Assembly: GCF_044385915.1 (NCBI RefSeq)
Contig: NZ_JBISCC010000110.1
Span: forward strand, 1 to 64,000
From: Thalassobellus citreus
GTDB lineage: Bacteria; Bacteroidota; Bacteroidia; Flavobacteriales; Flavobacteriaceae
Direction: 5' to 3'
DNA: 64,000 nucleotides
How positions within the stretch are numbered: the first letter of the stretch is position 1; each line of letters starts with the position of its first letter. Made by a program: the position numbers and the translations under genes. Positions 19,342 through 28,408 of this stretch are shown piece by piece. The notes under the pieces are model-generated. The model was not told where the DNA came from and did not search any database. It worked only from the letters and a program-made list of their open reading frames with translations.

Positions 19342-20073
19342 ATGAATTTAATTATAGATGTAGGAAATTCTTTTGTTAAGCTAGCTGTTTTTAATAAAAA
19401 TGAGCTTAAATTTAAAGAAGTTGTAGAAATAGAAGTGATCTTAGAGCATATTATTGCCATTAAAAAAGATTTTCATAATCTTAAATATGCTATTATTTCT
19501 TCTGTTGGAAAACTGAAGACAGAAGATGTTAAGGTTATTAATAAACTTTTTGAGTTATTGATTTTAGATTTCAAAACTAAATTGCCTTTTACAAATCTTT
19601 ATAAAACACCTAAAACTTTAGGTGTTGATAGAATTGCTTTGGCCTGTGCATCTATTAGTCAGTGTCCAGAAAATAATGTACTTGTTATCGATGCAGGCAC
19701 TTGTATAACTTACGATTTTATTAATGCTGAGAATGAATATTTAGGTGGTTCTATTTCGCCAGGGTTAAATATGCGTTACAAAGCCTTAAATGATTTAACA
19801 GCTAATCTACCGTTATTAGATTTAGATATACCAAAAGATATAATAGGAAGTTCAACAGAAGAATCTATCCATTCTGGTGTTGTAAATGGTGTTTTATTTG
19901 AAATTGATGGCGCAATTCAAAAATATAAGTTAAAATATCCTGATTTAACAGTTATTTTAACAGGAGGAGACGCTAATTTCTTGTCTAAACAATTAAAAAG
20001 TAGCATATTTGCGAACTCTAATTTTCTTTTAGAGGGACTGAATTTTATTTTACAATTTAATACAAACTCATGA
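19342..20073 (+). CDS. coaX: Type III pantothenate kinase
   Basis: Phosphorylates pantothenate, the first step of coenzyme A synthesis, in the cytoplasm. At 243 residues it has the usual length. The ASKHA-fold phosphate loop DVGNSFVKLA begins at Asp6. TLGVDR (92-97) is the CoaX substrate motif, DAGTCITYD (117-125) holds the catalytic Asp, and GGSISPGLNMR (135-145) is the third motif. The next gene's ATG overlaps its stop (ATGA), so coaX heads an envelope operon. The leader after the tRNA is AT-rich, without a confident -7 box. Confidence 0.95.
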   Translation: MNLIIDVGNSFVKLAVFNKNELKFKEVVEIEVILEHIIAIKKDFHNLKYAIISSVGKLKTEDVKVINKLFELLILDFKTKLPFTNLYKTPKTLGVDRIALACASISQCPENNVLVIDAGTCITYDFINAENEYLGGSISPGLNMRYKALNDLTANLPLLDLDIPKDIIGSSTEESIHSGVVNGVLFEIDGAIQKYKLKYPDLTVILTGGDANFLSKQLKSSIFANSNFLLEGLNFILQFNTNS

Positions 20074-21407
20074 TAAAAAAACTTGTAATAGTTTTTATTG
20101 CTGTTTTCGCAATCCAAAGTTATGCCCAAGAAGGGACAGCTTCACCTTATTCATTTTATGGGATAGGAAGCCTTAAATTTAAAGGTACAGTTGAAAACAG
20201 AAGTATGGGAGGTTTAAGTATTTATATGGATAGTATTCATGTGAATTTGAGAAATCCAGCATCTTATGCAGGTAAGAACATTGATGCCTATCCATTTAAT
20301 GGAGAAAGTAGACCTGTTAAGTTTGCTGTAGGAACCACTTATTCAAGTTTAGATTTAAAGAGTGATTCAGGATCAGATAAAGCTTCATCTGCAACTTTTG
20401 ATTATTTAGCATTATCAGTTCCTATGGGGAAATTTGGTTTTGGTTTTGGGTTGATGCCATTTACATCTGTTGGTTATAAATTAGAATCTTTTGATGGTTC
20501 TGACAATATATCAAATAGATTTACTGGAGAAGGAGGTCTTAATAAAGCTTTTCTTGGTTTAGGATATCAAATTGCACAAGGATTAACTATTGGTATAGAT
20601 GCACATTATAATTTTGGAAACATTCAAAACAGTACTATTGAATTTTTGTATGATAATGATGGAAGTTTAACTCAATATCAGTCTCGTGAAAATAACAGAT
20701 CGGATTTAAGTGGATTAAATTTTAATTTGGGGTTATCTTATAAAACGATGTTAACTGAAAAGTTAGAATTTGTTTCTGCTTTTACTATTACACCTGAAAG
20801 TACTTTGGTTTCAAAAAATGAGCGATCGTTTTCAACAGTAACATCATCAAGTACAAATGCAGGTCAAGAGTTTGTAGTTGGTAGTATTGATGTTGATTTA
20901 GAACCTTTAGGTTTGTTAGAAACAGATTTAATATTACCATCAAAGTATTCAATAGGAGCAGGGATTGGTCAACCTAGAAAATGGTTTGTAGGGGTAGAGT
21001 CTGAATTTCAAAAAATAAGTAATTTTTCTAATGCTCTTTATGGTACAGCAACAACAGAGTATGAGGATGCTTCTCGTATTTCATTAGGAGGGTTTTTTAT
21101 TCCTCAATATAATTCTTTTTCAAGTTACTTAAAACGAGTTACTTATAGGGCTGGGGTGCGCTTAGAGAAGACAGGTTTGGCCTTTAAAAATACAAACCCA
21201 AATATAAATAATGAATCAATAAACGAGTTTGGCATATCTTTTGGAGTAGGATTACCAGTAGGGAACGGAATATCGAATGCGAATTTAGGTTTTGAGATAG
21301 GAAAAAGGGGAACAACAAGCAATGGATTAATACAAGAGAATTTTATTAATTTCCAATTAAGTTTATCTTTGAACGATAGATGGTTCCAAAAAAGAAAATT
21401 TGACTAA
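20070..21407 (+). CDS. Outer-membrane beta-barrel protein
   Basis: Protein of 445 residues with signal peptide MIKKLVIVFIAVFAIQSYAQ. The opening SPYSFYGIGSLKF and MGGLSI, followed by alternating aromatic/glycine strands and a final strand ending in a polar/aromatic pattern, resemble the Bacteroidota FadL/PorV-like barrels often found beside coaX. It overlaps coaX by 4 bases and is followed 18 bases later by a TPR protein and then lptC, so a role in outer-membrane assembly or transport is plausible. Substrate not assignable. Confidence 0.75.
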   Translation: MIKKLVIVFIAVFAIQSYAQEGTASPYSFYGIGSLKFKGTVENRSMGGLSIYMDSIHVNLRNPASYAGKNIDAYPFNGESRPVKFAVGTTYSSLDLKSDSGSDKASSATFDYLALSVPMGKFGFGFGLMPFTSVGYKLESFDGSDNISNRFTGEGGLNKAFLGLGYQIAQGLTIGIDAHYNFGNIQNSTIEFLYDNDGSLTQYQSRENNRSDLSGLNFNLGLSYKTMLTEKLEFVSAFTITPESTLVSKNERSFSTVTSSSTNAGQEFVVGSIDVDLEPLGLLETDLILPSKYSIGAGIGQPRKWFVGVESEFQKISNFSNALYGTATTEYEDASRISLGGFFIPQYNSFSSYLKRVTYRAGVRLEKTGLAFKNTNPNINNESINEFGISFGVGLPVGNGISNANLGFEIGKRGTTSNGLIQENFINFQLSLSLNDRWFQKRKFD

Positions 21408-21425
21408 CAGCTTAAAATTATTATT

Positions 21426-22802
21426 ATGAAGGCGAAAATTACATTATTATTTACATTATTATTTTTAGGACTAAACTTTAGTTTTGCACAGCAAGATGAA
21501 GAGTGTATGACTAAACTTTCTATATTCCATGAATATGTAAAAGCAAAAAATTATGACGCTGCTTATGAACCATGGATGGCAGTAAGAAATAAATGTCCAA
21601 AATTTAATAATGCTATTTATGTTGATGGAGAAAAGATCTTAAATTATAAAATAAAGAATTCTTCAGGAGCAGATAAAGAAGCTTTTATAAACGATCTATT
21701 AAAGCTTTGGGAACAAAAGGGAGAGCATTTTGCTAGTAGAACTCCTAAAGGGAAATATGCAGCACAAGCAAGTCAATTATTATATAATAATAAAGACATC
21801 ATGCATAAAAGTACTCAAGAATTATACGATTCTTTTGATGCAGCATATAAATTAGATAAGGCTACTTTTACAAACCCTAAAAGTTTATACACTTATTTCT
21901 CTTTAATGGTAGATTTGTATGATGCAGGAAAAAAACCGGCAAAAGATTTATTTAATAAATACGATGATGTTGTAGAAAAAGTAGAAGGTGAAATTGAAAA
22001 TTATTCATTAAAACTTAATAAACTTCTTGAAAAAGAAGAAGCTGGTACAGCTTTAACAAGTAAAGAAGTTAAATATAAAAAGTTTTATGAAAGTTATTTA
22101 AAGGCTTATGATCAAATTTCAACAGGTATAGATCGTAAACTTGGAGAAAGAGCAAAATGTGAAAATTTAATTCCTCTATACAAAAAGGATTTTGAAGAAT
22201 ACAAACATGACGCTGTTTGGTTAAAACGTGCAGTAAGCAGAATGTATAATAAAGAATGTACAGATGATCCTTTATATATAGAATTAGTAAAAGCTTATGA
22301 TGAAGAAGCTCCATCTGCAGATACAAAGTACTTTGTTGCTGGATTATTATTGAAAGAAGGTAAAGAAACGGAAGCTATTAGTTATTTTAATCAATCATAC
22401 GATTTAGAAACAGATTCTTTTAAGAAATCTAAGTTGGCTTACAGAATAGGTTTAATTCTTAAAAAGAAAGGAAGATATGGACAGGCTAGAGGCTATTTTA
22501 GAAAAGCTCTTTCGTTAAACCCTTCAAATGGAAGACCTTATATGGCAATAGCTGCTATGTATGCTGCAAGTGCTAATAGTTGTGGAGATACATCTTTTAA
22601 TAAAAGAGCTGTGTATTGGTTAGCAGCAAACGAAGCTAAAAAAGCAGCTCGTGTAGACCCTACTTTAAAAAAGGCAGCAGGAAAATCTGTAGCAAATTAT
22701 GTAGCTAAGGCTCCATCAAAAGCAGATATTTTTAATTGTGCTTGTTCAGGTGAAGTGATTAAAATCGGATGTTGGATTAATTCTTCTGTTACTGTACCAT
22801 AA
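21426..22802 (+). CDS. Exported tetratricopeptide-repeat protein
   Basis: Periplasmic TPR protein of 458 residues. Signal peptide MKAKITLLFTLLFLGLNFSFAQ. Helical repeats cover most of the length; a clear TPR pair lies near residues 295-390 (DTKYFVAGLLLKEGKETEAISYF, KSKLAYRIGLILKKKGRY, ARGYFRKALSLNPSNGRPYMA shown in parts). Several Cys residues near the C-terminus (NCACSGEVIKIGCW) could form disulfides. It stands between an outer-membrane barrel and lptC (6-base gap), so it may serve as a scaffold in envelope assembly. No enzymatic motif is seen. Confidence 0.8.
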   Translation: MKAKITLLFTLLFLGLNFSFAQQDEECMTKLSIFHEYVKAKNYDAAYEPWMAVRNKCPKFNNAIYVDGEKILNYKIKNSSGADKEAFINDLLKLWEQKGEHFASRTPKGKYAAQASQLLYNNKDIMHKSTQELYDSFDAAYKLDKATFTNPKSLYTYFSLMVDLYDAGKKPAKDLFNKYDDVVEKVEGEIENYSLKLNKLLEKEEAGTALTSKEVKYKKFYESYLKAYDQISTGIDRKLGERAKCENLIPLYKKDFEEYKHDAVWLKRAVSRMYNKECTDDPLYIELVKAYDEEAPSADTKYFVAGLLLKEGKETEAISYFNQSYDLETDSFKKSKLAYRIGLILKKKGRYGQARGYFRKALSLNPSNGRPYMAIAAMYAASANSCGDTSFNKRAVYWLAANEAKKAARVDPTLKKAAGKSVANYVAKAPSKADIFNCACSGEVIKIGCWINSSVTVP

Positions 22803-22808
22803 TTAATA

Positions 22809-23366
22809 ATGAGTTTAAAAAACATATATATTATAAACATAGTCACAGTATTTACTGTGGCTATGTTTTTTTCATGCACTAATGGTTTAAAAAAGGTTCA
22901 GCAAGTAGGGGTTTCTAAAAATGAACCTGCTAGTATTGTGGAAAATTTTAATGTAAAGTATATTGATTCAGGAAGGGTAGCTGCAAATTTATTAAGTGTT
23001 AAAATGCTGGATTATACTAATCGAGATTTTCCTTATCGAGAATTTGTAGAAGGTGTTACATTATATGTTTTTGATGAGAGTAATAGAAAACACACCATAC
23101 TTTCTGATTATGCTATAGTTTATGAAAAAACAAGCTTAATAGATTTACAAAAAAATGTAAAAATTATTACTTCTGATAACGATACATTATTTACAGAGCA
23201 ACTATATTATAAGCCTAAAAAAAATTGGTTGTTTACTAATATTCCTTTTGTTTTTAAAACTCATGATGGATCTGTACTTAAAGGAAATGTTTTAGATACA
23301 GATAAAGAGTTTAAAAAATTAGAAATTATAGAATTTAATGATTCAGATATTGCAGTAGAGGATTAA
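22809..23366 (+). CDS. lptC: LPS export ABC transporter periplasmic protein LptC
   Basis: Protein of 185 residues, matching LptC: one N-terminal hydrophobic segment (~8-22), then a beta-jellyroll with the typical DYTNRDFPYREFVEGV and LQKNVKIITSDNDTLFTEQL segments, where LptC carries LPS between the inner-membrane LptFGB complex and LptA. The hydrophobic segment ends in FFSC, so in this organism LptC may be a lipoprotein rather than a bitopic protein, as is common in Bacteroidota. It lies 6 bases after the TPR gene. Confidence 0.85.
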   Translation: MSLKNIYIINIVTVFTVAMFFSCTNGLKKVQQVGVSKNEPASIVENFNVKYIDSGRVAANLLSVKMLDYTNRDFPYREFVEGVTLYVFDESNRKHTILSDYAIVYEKTSLIDLQKNVKIITSDNDTLFTEQLYYKPKKNWLFTNIPFVFKTHDGSVLKGNVLDTDKEFKKLEIIEFNDSDIAVED

Positions 23367-23380
23367 AAAGATTCTTTGTC

Positions 23381-23388
23381 TATCTTTG
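23381..23388 (+). promoter_or_regulatory. Candidate internal -7 box TATCTTTG
   Basis: TATCTTTG fits TAnnTTTG exactly and lies 22 bases ahead of the small membrane-protein gene, so the second half of this operon may also be transcribed on its own. No -33 box at proper spacing is seen. Confidence 0.4.
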
Positions 23389-23410
23389 TGTTTATTAAAT
23401 AAAAATAGAA

Positions 23411-23605
23411 ATGAAATATTCTAAAATTTTTCAATACGCATATTTAGTTTTTGCTGCATTATTTATATATGATGGTGTTTCAAAATGGGGTGATGGTACT
23501 AATGGAGCTTATATATCATTTGGATTAGCTGCTTTAGCTATATTTATGTATTTCTTCAGGCAAAAGTTTAGAAGAAAATATCAAGACAAAGACGGGCAAA
23601 ACTAA
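23411..23605 (+). CDS. Small two-helix membrane protein
   Basis: A 64-residue protein with two hydrophobic helices (~8-22 and ~34-50) and a basic C-terminal tail (RQKFRRKYQDK), so probably an inner-membrane hairpin with a cytoplasmic tail. The next gene starts immediately after its stop (0 bases between), which supports real translation. I recognise no domain. It may assist the CNNM protein encoded next. Confidence 0.75.
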   Translation: MKYSKIFQYAYLVFAALFIYDGVSKWGDGTNGAYISFGLAALAIFMYFFRQKFRRKYQDKDGQN

Positions 23606-24895
23606 ATGAGTATTTATGTGCTTATTATAATTGTATCTTTAATTCTTTCTGCTTTTTTTTCAGGAATGGAGATTGCGTATATCTCTTCGAATAAAATTCA
23701 TATTGAAATTGAAAAAAAGCAAGAAGGCATACTTGCTAAAGTATTAACGAAGTTAACAGCAAAACCATCTAAATTTATTACAACCATGCTTATTGGAAAC
23801 AATATTGCACTTGTAATTTATGGTTTTTTTATGGGAGATTTATTGGTAGAGTGGTTTCAGTCACTGGTGCCTACTTCTTATTCTTTTATAGATGTTATGC
23901 TTACCGATTTTAGTTTGTTAACACAAACTATTATATCTACAATTGTTATATTAATTACTGCTGAGTTTTTACCTAAGGTTTTTTTTCAAATTTATGCCAA
24001 TTCATTAATTAAGGCTTTGGCTATTCCTGCATATATTTTTTATGTGTTATTTACGTTTATTTCAGATTTTGTTATTTGGATATCAGATATTATTTTGAAA
24101 ACCTTTTTTAAAACAGAAGGCGATCAAATTCAACTCGCATTTACTAAACTAGAGTTAGTTAATTACATATCTGAGCAAATGGAATCTGTAGAAGAACATG
24201 ATGACGTTGATACAGAAATACAGATTTTTCAGAATGCCTTAGAGTTTTCTGAAGTCAAAGCACGCGAAGTTATGGTACCTCGTACAGAAATAATAGCTGT
24301 TGAAATTAACGATTCTGTAAAATCATTAAATGTGCTTTTTACTGAAACCGGGCGTACTAAAATATTAATATATAAAGATACTATTGATGATATTTTAGGT
24401 TACGTACACTCTTTTGAGTTGTTTAAAAAAACAAAGGATATTAAGTCTATGATGTTGCCTGTTGAGTTTGTGCCTGAAACAGTTCTTGTTAAAGATGTGC
24501 TTAATGTGCTCACAAAAAAACGAAAAAGTATTGCTGTTGTTTTAGATGAATATGGTGGTACATCGGGTATTATGACAGTAGAAGATATTGTAGAAGAACT
24601 GTTTGGCGAGATAGAAGATGAACATGATACTATAGATTTAATTGAAGAAAAAATAGATGAGTCTACATATAAACTTTCAGCACGTTTAGAGGTTGATTAT
24701 ATTAATGAAGCATACAAATTAAACCTTCCAGAAAATGAGAATTATGAAACCTTGGGAGGATTAATAGTTAATCATACAGAAGAAATTCCAGAACAAAATG
24801 AAATTGTAAAAATTGACAGTTTTCAGTTTGAAATATTAGAAGTTTCAAACACTAAAATTGATATGGTACAACTAAAACTCTTAGAAGAAAACTAA
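23606..24895 (+). CDS. CNNM/CorC-type hemolysin family membrane protein with CBS domains
   Basis: Protein of 429 residues. The N-terminal DUF21/CNNM domain (~1-185) has about four membrane helices and begins YVLIIIVSLILSAFFSGMEIAY. Two cytoplasmic CBS motifs follow (~205-325, with VMVPRTEIIAVE and VVLDEYGGTSGIMTVEDIVEELFGE shown in parts), then a CorC/HlyC C-terminal domain (~345-428). The family is linked to magnesium/cobalt efflux, though 'hemolysin' is a historic name. Length and domain order are normal. It abuts the small membrane protein. Flavobacterial GldE is also of this family, but no gld genes are nearby, so I do not assign that name. Confidence 0.88.
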   Translation: MSIYVLIIIVSLILSAFFSGMEIAYISSNKIHIEIEKKQEGILAKVLTKLTAKPSKFITTMLIGNNIALVIYGFFMGDLLVEWFQSLVPTSYSFIDVMLTDFSLLTQTIISTIVILITAEFLPKVFFQIYANSLIKALAIPAYIFYVLFTFISDFVIWISDIILKTFFKTEGDQIQLAFTKLELVNYISEQMESVEEHDDVDTEIQIFQNALEFSEVKAREVMVPRTEIIAVEINDSVKSLNVLFTETGRTKILIYKDTIDDILGYVHSFELFKKTKDIKSMMLPVEFVPETVLVKDVLNVLTKKRKSIAVVLDEYGGTSGIMTVEDIVEELFGEIEDEHDTIDLIEEKIDESTYKLSARLEVDYINEAYKLNLPENENYETLGGLIVNHTEEIPEQNEIVKIDSFQFEILEVSNTKIDMVQLKLLEEN

Positions 24896-25052
24896 AACTA
24901 TTAGCTTTAAAATAATTAATGCATCTTTCTGCTTTTATTATTAAATAGAAAATGGTATTTTCGCGCACGATATTTTCGTCAATTTTAATTAATTGATAAC
25001 CAATTTAACAAGTTAAATCCAAAAAAAGGGTTTATAAAAATTAAACAAACCA

Positions 25053-27182
25053 ATGGCAGTTTTAAATAAAATAAGACAACGTTCACTATTTTTAATCTTA
25101 GTTATAGCCTTAGCGTTATTTTCTTTTGTATTAGCAGATTTATTTAAAAACGGTGATGCGCTTACAGCAAAATCGCAAAATATAGTAGCTACTATAAATG
25201 GTAAAGATATTACACGTGAAGACTTTTTACAAAAAGTAGAAGCTGCACAAAGACAAGCAGGTCCTAGTGCTACAAGTACTCAGGTTATGAATAGAGTATG
25301 GGAGCAAGAGGTTAGACAAGCAGTTATGGAAACTCAATTTGAAGAGTTAGGTATTACTGTAGAAAAAGACCAAATGAGAGACTTGTTAAAAACGGCTTTA
25401 GCAACAAATCCTCAGTTTTTAAATGAAGCTGGTTTATTTGATGAAAATAAATTAAATGAATATATCGCCAATTTAAAAGAAACATCGCCTGCTGGTTTTG
25501 AAGGTTGGGTTAATTATGAAAAATCTATTGCTGCTAACGGTTTACAACAAAACTACTTTAACATGGTTAAAGCTGGTTTAACAGGAACATTAGCTGAAGG
25601 TGAATTAGAATACAAGTTAGAAGGAAATAAAGTTGATGTTAAGTATGTACAAGTGGCTTATTCTTCAATTGCAGATAGTCTTGTAGAGGTTTCAAAATCT
25701 GATATAGAAAACTATATTAGTAAAAACAAAAAGAAATATGAAGTAGATGCTTCAAGAGATATCAAGTTTGTAGAGTTTAAAGAAGTGCCAAGTATTGAAG
25801 ATGAAAATGCTATAAAATCAGATTTACAAGGTCTTTTAAAAGATAAAGTAGAATACAATAAAGCTTCTAAAGCAAATGAGAATATTGTTGGGTTTTTAAA
25901 TACAACAGATAACGAAAACTTTATTAATTCTAATTCAGATATTAAATTTGATAAGCGTTTTGTGTTTAAATCTAATTTGCCAACAGCTGTTGCAGATAAT
26001 ATTTATAACTTAAATGAAGGTGAGTTTTTTGGCCCATACAAGGATAACGGATATTTTAAAATATCAAAAGTAATCGCTGTTAAGCAAATACCAGATTCTG
26101 TAAAAGTAAGACACATATTATTACCATTCATTGGTTCTCAAAGTGCAGGACAAGATGTTGTTCAAACTGAAGCTGAGGCAAAAGTAACTGCAGATAGTCT
26201 TTTAAAAGTTTTGAAATCAAATCGTTCTAAATTCCCTGAATTTGTAAAAGAGTTTTCTTCTGATAAAGGAAGTATAGAAAAAGAAGGACGTTATGATTGG
26301 CATGCTTATAATACAATGGTTCCTGAATTTAACGATTTCGAATTTGAAGGGAAAGTTGGTGATTTAGGAGTTGTTAAAACTGTTTTTGGTTTTCATATTA
26401 TGGAAATTGAAGGTCAGAAAGACAAAAAGAGAGCTATACAAGTAGGAACAATAGCAAGAGAAATTGAGCCTTCTGAAAAAACAATAGATAAAATTTTTAG
26501 AGATGCTTCTAATTTTGAAATTGCAGTTGGTAAAAACGATTTTGAAGAAGTAGCTAAAGAAAGTAAATTTACAGTAAAACCAGTAAATGGTATAAAAGTA
26601 TTAGACGAAAATATACCAGGTGTTGGAAGTCAAAGACCAATTGTACGTTGGGCTTTTGAAGAAGATGCTGAAATTGGAAATGTAAAGCGTTTTAGTGTTC
26701 CTAATGGTTATGTTATTGCTCAATTAGTAGCAAAACATGAAGGAGGATTGATGTCTGCAGATGATGCTACAGCTAGTGTTTTACCAATTATTAGAAAAGA
26801 AAAGAAAGCAGAAATGATTAGAGATAGAGTTTCTGCTACTACATTAGAAGATTTAGCAGCTGCAGAAAAGACAACAGTAAGATCTGCATCAGCTATTAAC
26901 ATGAAAACACCAACTATTTCTGGAGCAGGAAGAGAGCCTTTAGTTGTTGGAGCAGCTTTCGGATTGAATGAAGGTGAAACATCAAAATTAATTGATGGTA
27001 ATAATGGTGTTTATATGATACAAGTAACTAAAGTAACACCTGCAATTGAGTTAGATAATTATCAAGCAGTAGCTAATAGAGTTGAACAACAAAAATCTAA
27101 TGTTGTTAATTCTAAATTATACAATGCTTTAAAAGAAGCTTCAGATATTGAAGATAATAGAGCAAAAACTCAAGTTCAGTAA
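25053..27182 (+). CDS. ppiD: PpiD-like periplasmic peptidyl-prolyl isomerase
   Basis: Membrane-anchored folding factor of 709 residues. One N-terminal membrane helix (~12-32, LFLILVIALALFSFVLADLF) places the rest in the periplasm. A SurA_N-like chaperone region covers ~35-200. A parvulin rotamase domain lies at ~345-460 (VKVRHILLPF, FVKEFSSDKGS, FGFHIMEIEG), and a second degenerate one may follow at ~500-610. It fits the PpiD architecture and its length in Flavobacteriaceae. A possible -7 box TATTTTCG lies at 24956-24963, and a strong terminator follows. Confidence 0.88.
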   Translation: MAVLNKIRQRSLFLILVIALALFSFVLADLFKNGDALTAKSQNIVATINGKDITREDFLQKVEAAQRQAGPSATSTQVMNRVWEQEVRQAVMETQFEELGITVEKDQMRDLLKTALATNPQFLNEAGLFDENKLNEYIANLKETSPAGFEGWVNYEKSIAANGLQQNYFNMVKAGLTGTLAEGELEYKLEGNKVDVKYVQVAYSSIADSLVEVSKSDIENYISKNKKKYEVDASRDIKFVEFKEVPSIEDENAIKSDLQGLLKDKVEYNKASKANENIVGFLNTTDNENFINSNSDIKFDKRFVFKSNLPTAVADNIYNLNEGEFFGPYKDNGYFKISKVIAVKQIPDSVKVRHILLPFIGSQSAGQDVVQTEAEAKVTADSLLKVLKSNRSKFPEFVKEFSSDKGSIEKEGRYDWHAYNTMVPEFNDFEFEGKVGDLGVVKTVFGFHIMEIEGQKDKKRAIQVGTIAREIEPSEKTIDKIFRDASNFEIAVGKNDFEEVAKESKFTVKPVNGIKVLDENIPGVGSQRPIVRWAFEEDAEIGNVKRFSVPNGYVIAQLVAKHEGGLMSADDATASVLPIIRKEKKAEMIRDRVSATTLEDLAAAEKTTVRSASAINMKTPTISGAGREPLVVGAAFGLNEGETSKLIDGNNGVYMIQVTKVTPAIELDNYQAVANRVEQQKSNVVNSKLYNALKEASDIEDNRAKTQVQ

Positions 27183-27221
27183 AAAGATAAAGAAATTGTA
27201 TAAAAAAATATTTCTAATTTA

Positions 27222-27254
27222 AAAAAGCCAAACTTTTAAGTTTGGCTTTTTTTT
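27222..27254 (+). terminator. Terminator after ppiD
   Basis: AAAAAAGCCAAAC (27222-27234) pairs perfectly with GTTTGGCTTTTTT (27241-27253) around a 6-base loop and runs into T. Confidence 0.9.
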
Positions 27255-27315
27255 GTTCATATTTTAAACAAAAAACCGAAGGTCTATTTCATAAGAATAC
27301 TAAAGCTTTATATAA

Positions 27316-27323
27316 TATATTTG
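27316..27323 (+). promoter_or_regulatory. Candidate -7 box TATATTTG for the sugar-catabolic genes
   Basis: TATATTTG lies 88 bases before the DapA-family gene and fits the Bacteroidota -7 consensus. The -33 match at correct spacing is poor. Confidence 0.4.
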
Positions 27324-27410
27324 AAAGAGTAGTGAACCATTATTTTTATTTTACAAAACTGTAAATAAAGATATAAGGTTATTTTAAATATAATTTACAA
27401 TATAAAGCAA

Positions 27411-28325
27411 ATGATAAACGGGATTATATCTCCAATGGTAACACCTTTGTTGTCGGACAATCTATCTTTGGATGTTAAAGGTGTTAATAGATTAATTGAA
27501 CATATTATTGCAGGTGGTGTTCATGGTTTGTTTATTCTTGGAACCACAGGTGAAGCAACTAGTTTAAGTTATAAAACACGCGAACAGCTTATTGTTGAAA
27601 CTTGTAAAATTGTTAATGGCAGAATTCCTGTTTTTGTTGGTGTATCAGATACTTCCATAGAGGAAAGTCTTAATTTAGCTTCTATTGCTCATAAAGCTGG
27701 AGTTACAGCAGTTGTAGCTGCGCCTCCTTTTTATTATGGATTAGGACAAGAAGAATTATTCGAATATTATTGGAGTCTTGCAGATCAACTTACCTTACCA
27801 CTTTTCTTATACAATATGCCTTCACATACTAAGGTTAATATTGATAGAGAAACTGTAGTTCGTTTATCTGAACATAAAAATATTATAGGTTTAAAAGATA
27901 GTTCTGCTAATACTGTATATTTTCAATCACTTTGTTATTTGTTAAAAGCTAAAGAAGATTTTGCCCTTTTGGTTGGTCCTGAAGAAATCACTTCAGAAAC
28001 TGTCTTAATGGGAGGAAACGGAGGCGTAAATGGAGGTTCTAATCTGTTTCCAAAGTTGTATGTAGAACTTTATAAAGCAACATTAGCTAAAGATTTTGCT
28101 CGTATTAAAGTATTACAAAGTTTAGTCATGGAGATTGCAACTAAAGTTTATACTTTAGGTTCGTATGGTTCTAGTTATTTAAAAGGAATGAAAGCAGCTC
28201 TTGGGGCTTTAGGAATTATTGAAGCCAATATTGCTCCGCCATTTAATACTTTTAAAGAAAAGGAAATGACAGAAGTTGTTAAAAATATTAAACGAATTGA
28301 AATAGAAATAGCAAAAGTGTTGTAA
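27411..28325 (+). CDS. DapA-family lyase/aldolase (DHDPS / N-acetylneuraminate lyase superfamily)
   Basis: Class I aldolase of 304 residues with a TIM barrel. Seen: GTTGEA near 44-49 (pyruvate carboxylate binding), YNMPSHTKV with the catalytic Tyr near 138, and IIGLKDSSAN with the Schiff-base Lys near 166. Such enzymes split or form 2-keto acids from pyruvate. Its neighbours are a sodium:solute symporter and L-fucose isomerase, not lysine genes, so a role in splitting a 2-keto-3-deoxy sugar acid or sialic acid is more likely than lysine synthesis. The exact substrate cannot be read from the sequence. It begins the trio and has a -7 box upstream. Confidence 0.8.
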   Translation: MINGIISPMVTPLLSDNLSLDVKGVNRLIEHIIAGGVHGLFILGTTGEATSLSYKTREQLIVETCKIVNGRIPVFVGVSDTSIEESLNLASIAHKAGVTAVVAAPPFYYGLGQEELFEYYWSLADQLTLPLFLYNMPSHTKVNIDRETVVRLSEHKNIIGLKDSSANTVYFQSLCYLLKAKEDFALLVGPEEITSETVLMGGNGGVNGGSNLFPKLYVELYKATLAKDFARIKVLQSLVMEIATKVYTLGSYGSSYLKGMKAALGALGIIEANIAPPFNTFKEKEMTEVVKNIKRIEIEIAKVL

Positions 28326-28408
28326 TTAAATGTACAATTTAACCCTAACCAAGTTAAAGACGCTTATGTAAAGTTTGTCAACACAACTAACTAATAAAAT
28401 TAGCATTA